From JBECKS01 sp964557005 (GTDB taxonomy: Bacteria > Pseudomonadota > Gammaproteobacteria > Pseudomonadales > JBECKS01): a stretch of DNA of 14,384 bases. Below, piece by piece: positions 14,330 through 14,384 of the stretch. The stretch lies in contig CAZKYI010000018.1 of NCBI GenBank assembly GCA_964557005.1, positions 1 through 14,384 of the forward strand, read 5' to 3'. How positions within the stretch are numbered: the first letter of the stretch is position 1; each line of letters starts with the position of its first letter. The notes below the pieces were generated by a model. It had not been told where the DNA came from. It saw nothing but the letters and a program-made list of their open reading frames with translations, and searched no databases. The translations under genes were made by a program, and so were the position numbers.

Positions 14330-14384
14330 TCAGTTGATGTTGCTTTGATTTATTTCAAAGTTTTAACTCTGTGATAGCCCCGCT

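Larger units (their letters stand above)
14050..14384. other. AT-rich non-coding stretch at the right edge
   Basis: No convincing gene was found in these 335 bases. A 62-codon frame on the minus strand (14104-14292) lacks a ribosome-binding site and any recognisable family and is probably chance in AT-rich DNA. The stretch holds three short repeats, listed separately, and may be the upstream region of a gene beyond the window. No clear plus-strand promoter could be chosen. Confidence 0.6.

Overview
The window looks like a chromosomal housekeeping segment of a gammaproteobacterium of moderate-to-low GC content. The main reason is the gene order nudJ-mnmA-hflD-purB, which is the order found in Escherichia coli; HflD is essentially restricted to Gammaproteobacteria. 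I cannot name a genus. No rRNA, tRNA, CRISPR array, insertion sequence, prophage gene or other sign of recent transfer was seen. Ten complete genes and one partial gene were recognised, and nearly all are intact members of well-known families.

Left part (1-2737, minus strand): glnS (glutaminyl-tRNA synthetase) is followed by a dienelactone-hydrolase-family gene, overlapping by ATGA. A third reading frame starts directly after that gene's stop codon and leaves the window. A 120-base divergent gap separates glnS from the next block.

Centre left (2738-7274, plus strand): pyrF (UMP synthesis, the subfamily-2 form of the enzyme), nudJ (Nudix hydrolase), mnmA (tRNA s2U34 thiolation), hflD and purB (purine synthesis). 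nudJ/mnmA and mnmA/hflD overlap by 1 and 4 bases. purB probably also has its own promoter, with a perfect TATAAT.

Centre right (7264-11498, minus strand): glcB (malate synthase G) converges on purB and overlaps its 3' end by 11 bases. Upstream of it lie a LysR-type regulator and ttcA (tRNA s2C32 thiolation). The glcB leader has a 14-base perfect palindrome next to an extended -10, and the lysR leader has nested inverted repeats; both are candidate operators.

Right part (11527-14384, minus strand): a two-gene acyl-CoA dehydrogenase operon ends in a strong intrinsic terminator. Its promoter has a large imperfect palindrome filling the space between -35 and -10, with AAAC/GTTT half-sites like those of fatty-acid-responsive TetR-family repressors such as PsrA. 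The second dehydrogenase has an unusual Gly/Ser/Lys/Asp-rich linker in place of a conserved stretch of its N-terminal domain. The last 335 bases are AT-rich and non-coding, with several short inverted or direct repeats.

Functionally the window mixes nucleotide synthesis (pyrF, purB), translation and tRNA thiolation (glnS, mnmA, ttcA), and acyl-CoA and C2 metabolism. In the last group, acyl-CoA dehydrogenases would lead to acetyl-CoA, and malate synthase condenses acetyl-CoA with glyoxylate. I found no convincing novel multi-gene system. The most interesting items are the regulatory palindromes and the odd acyl-CoA dehydrogenase pair.
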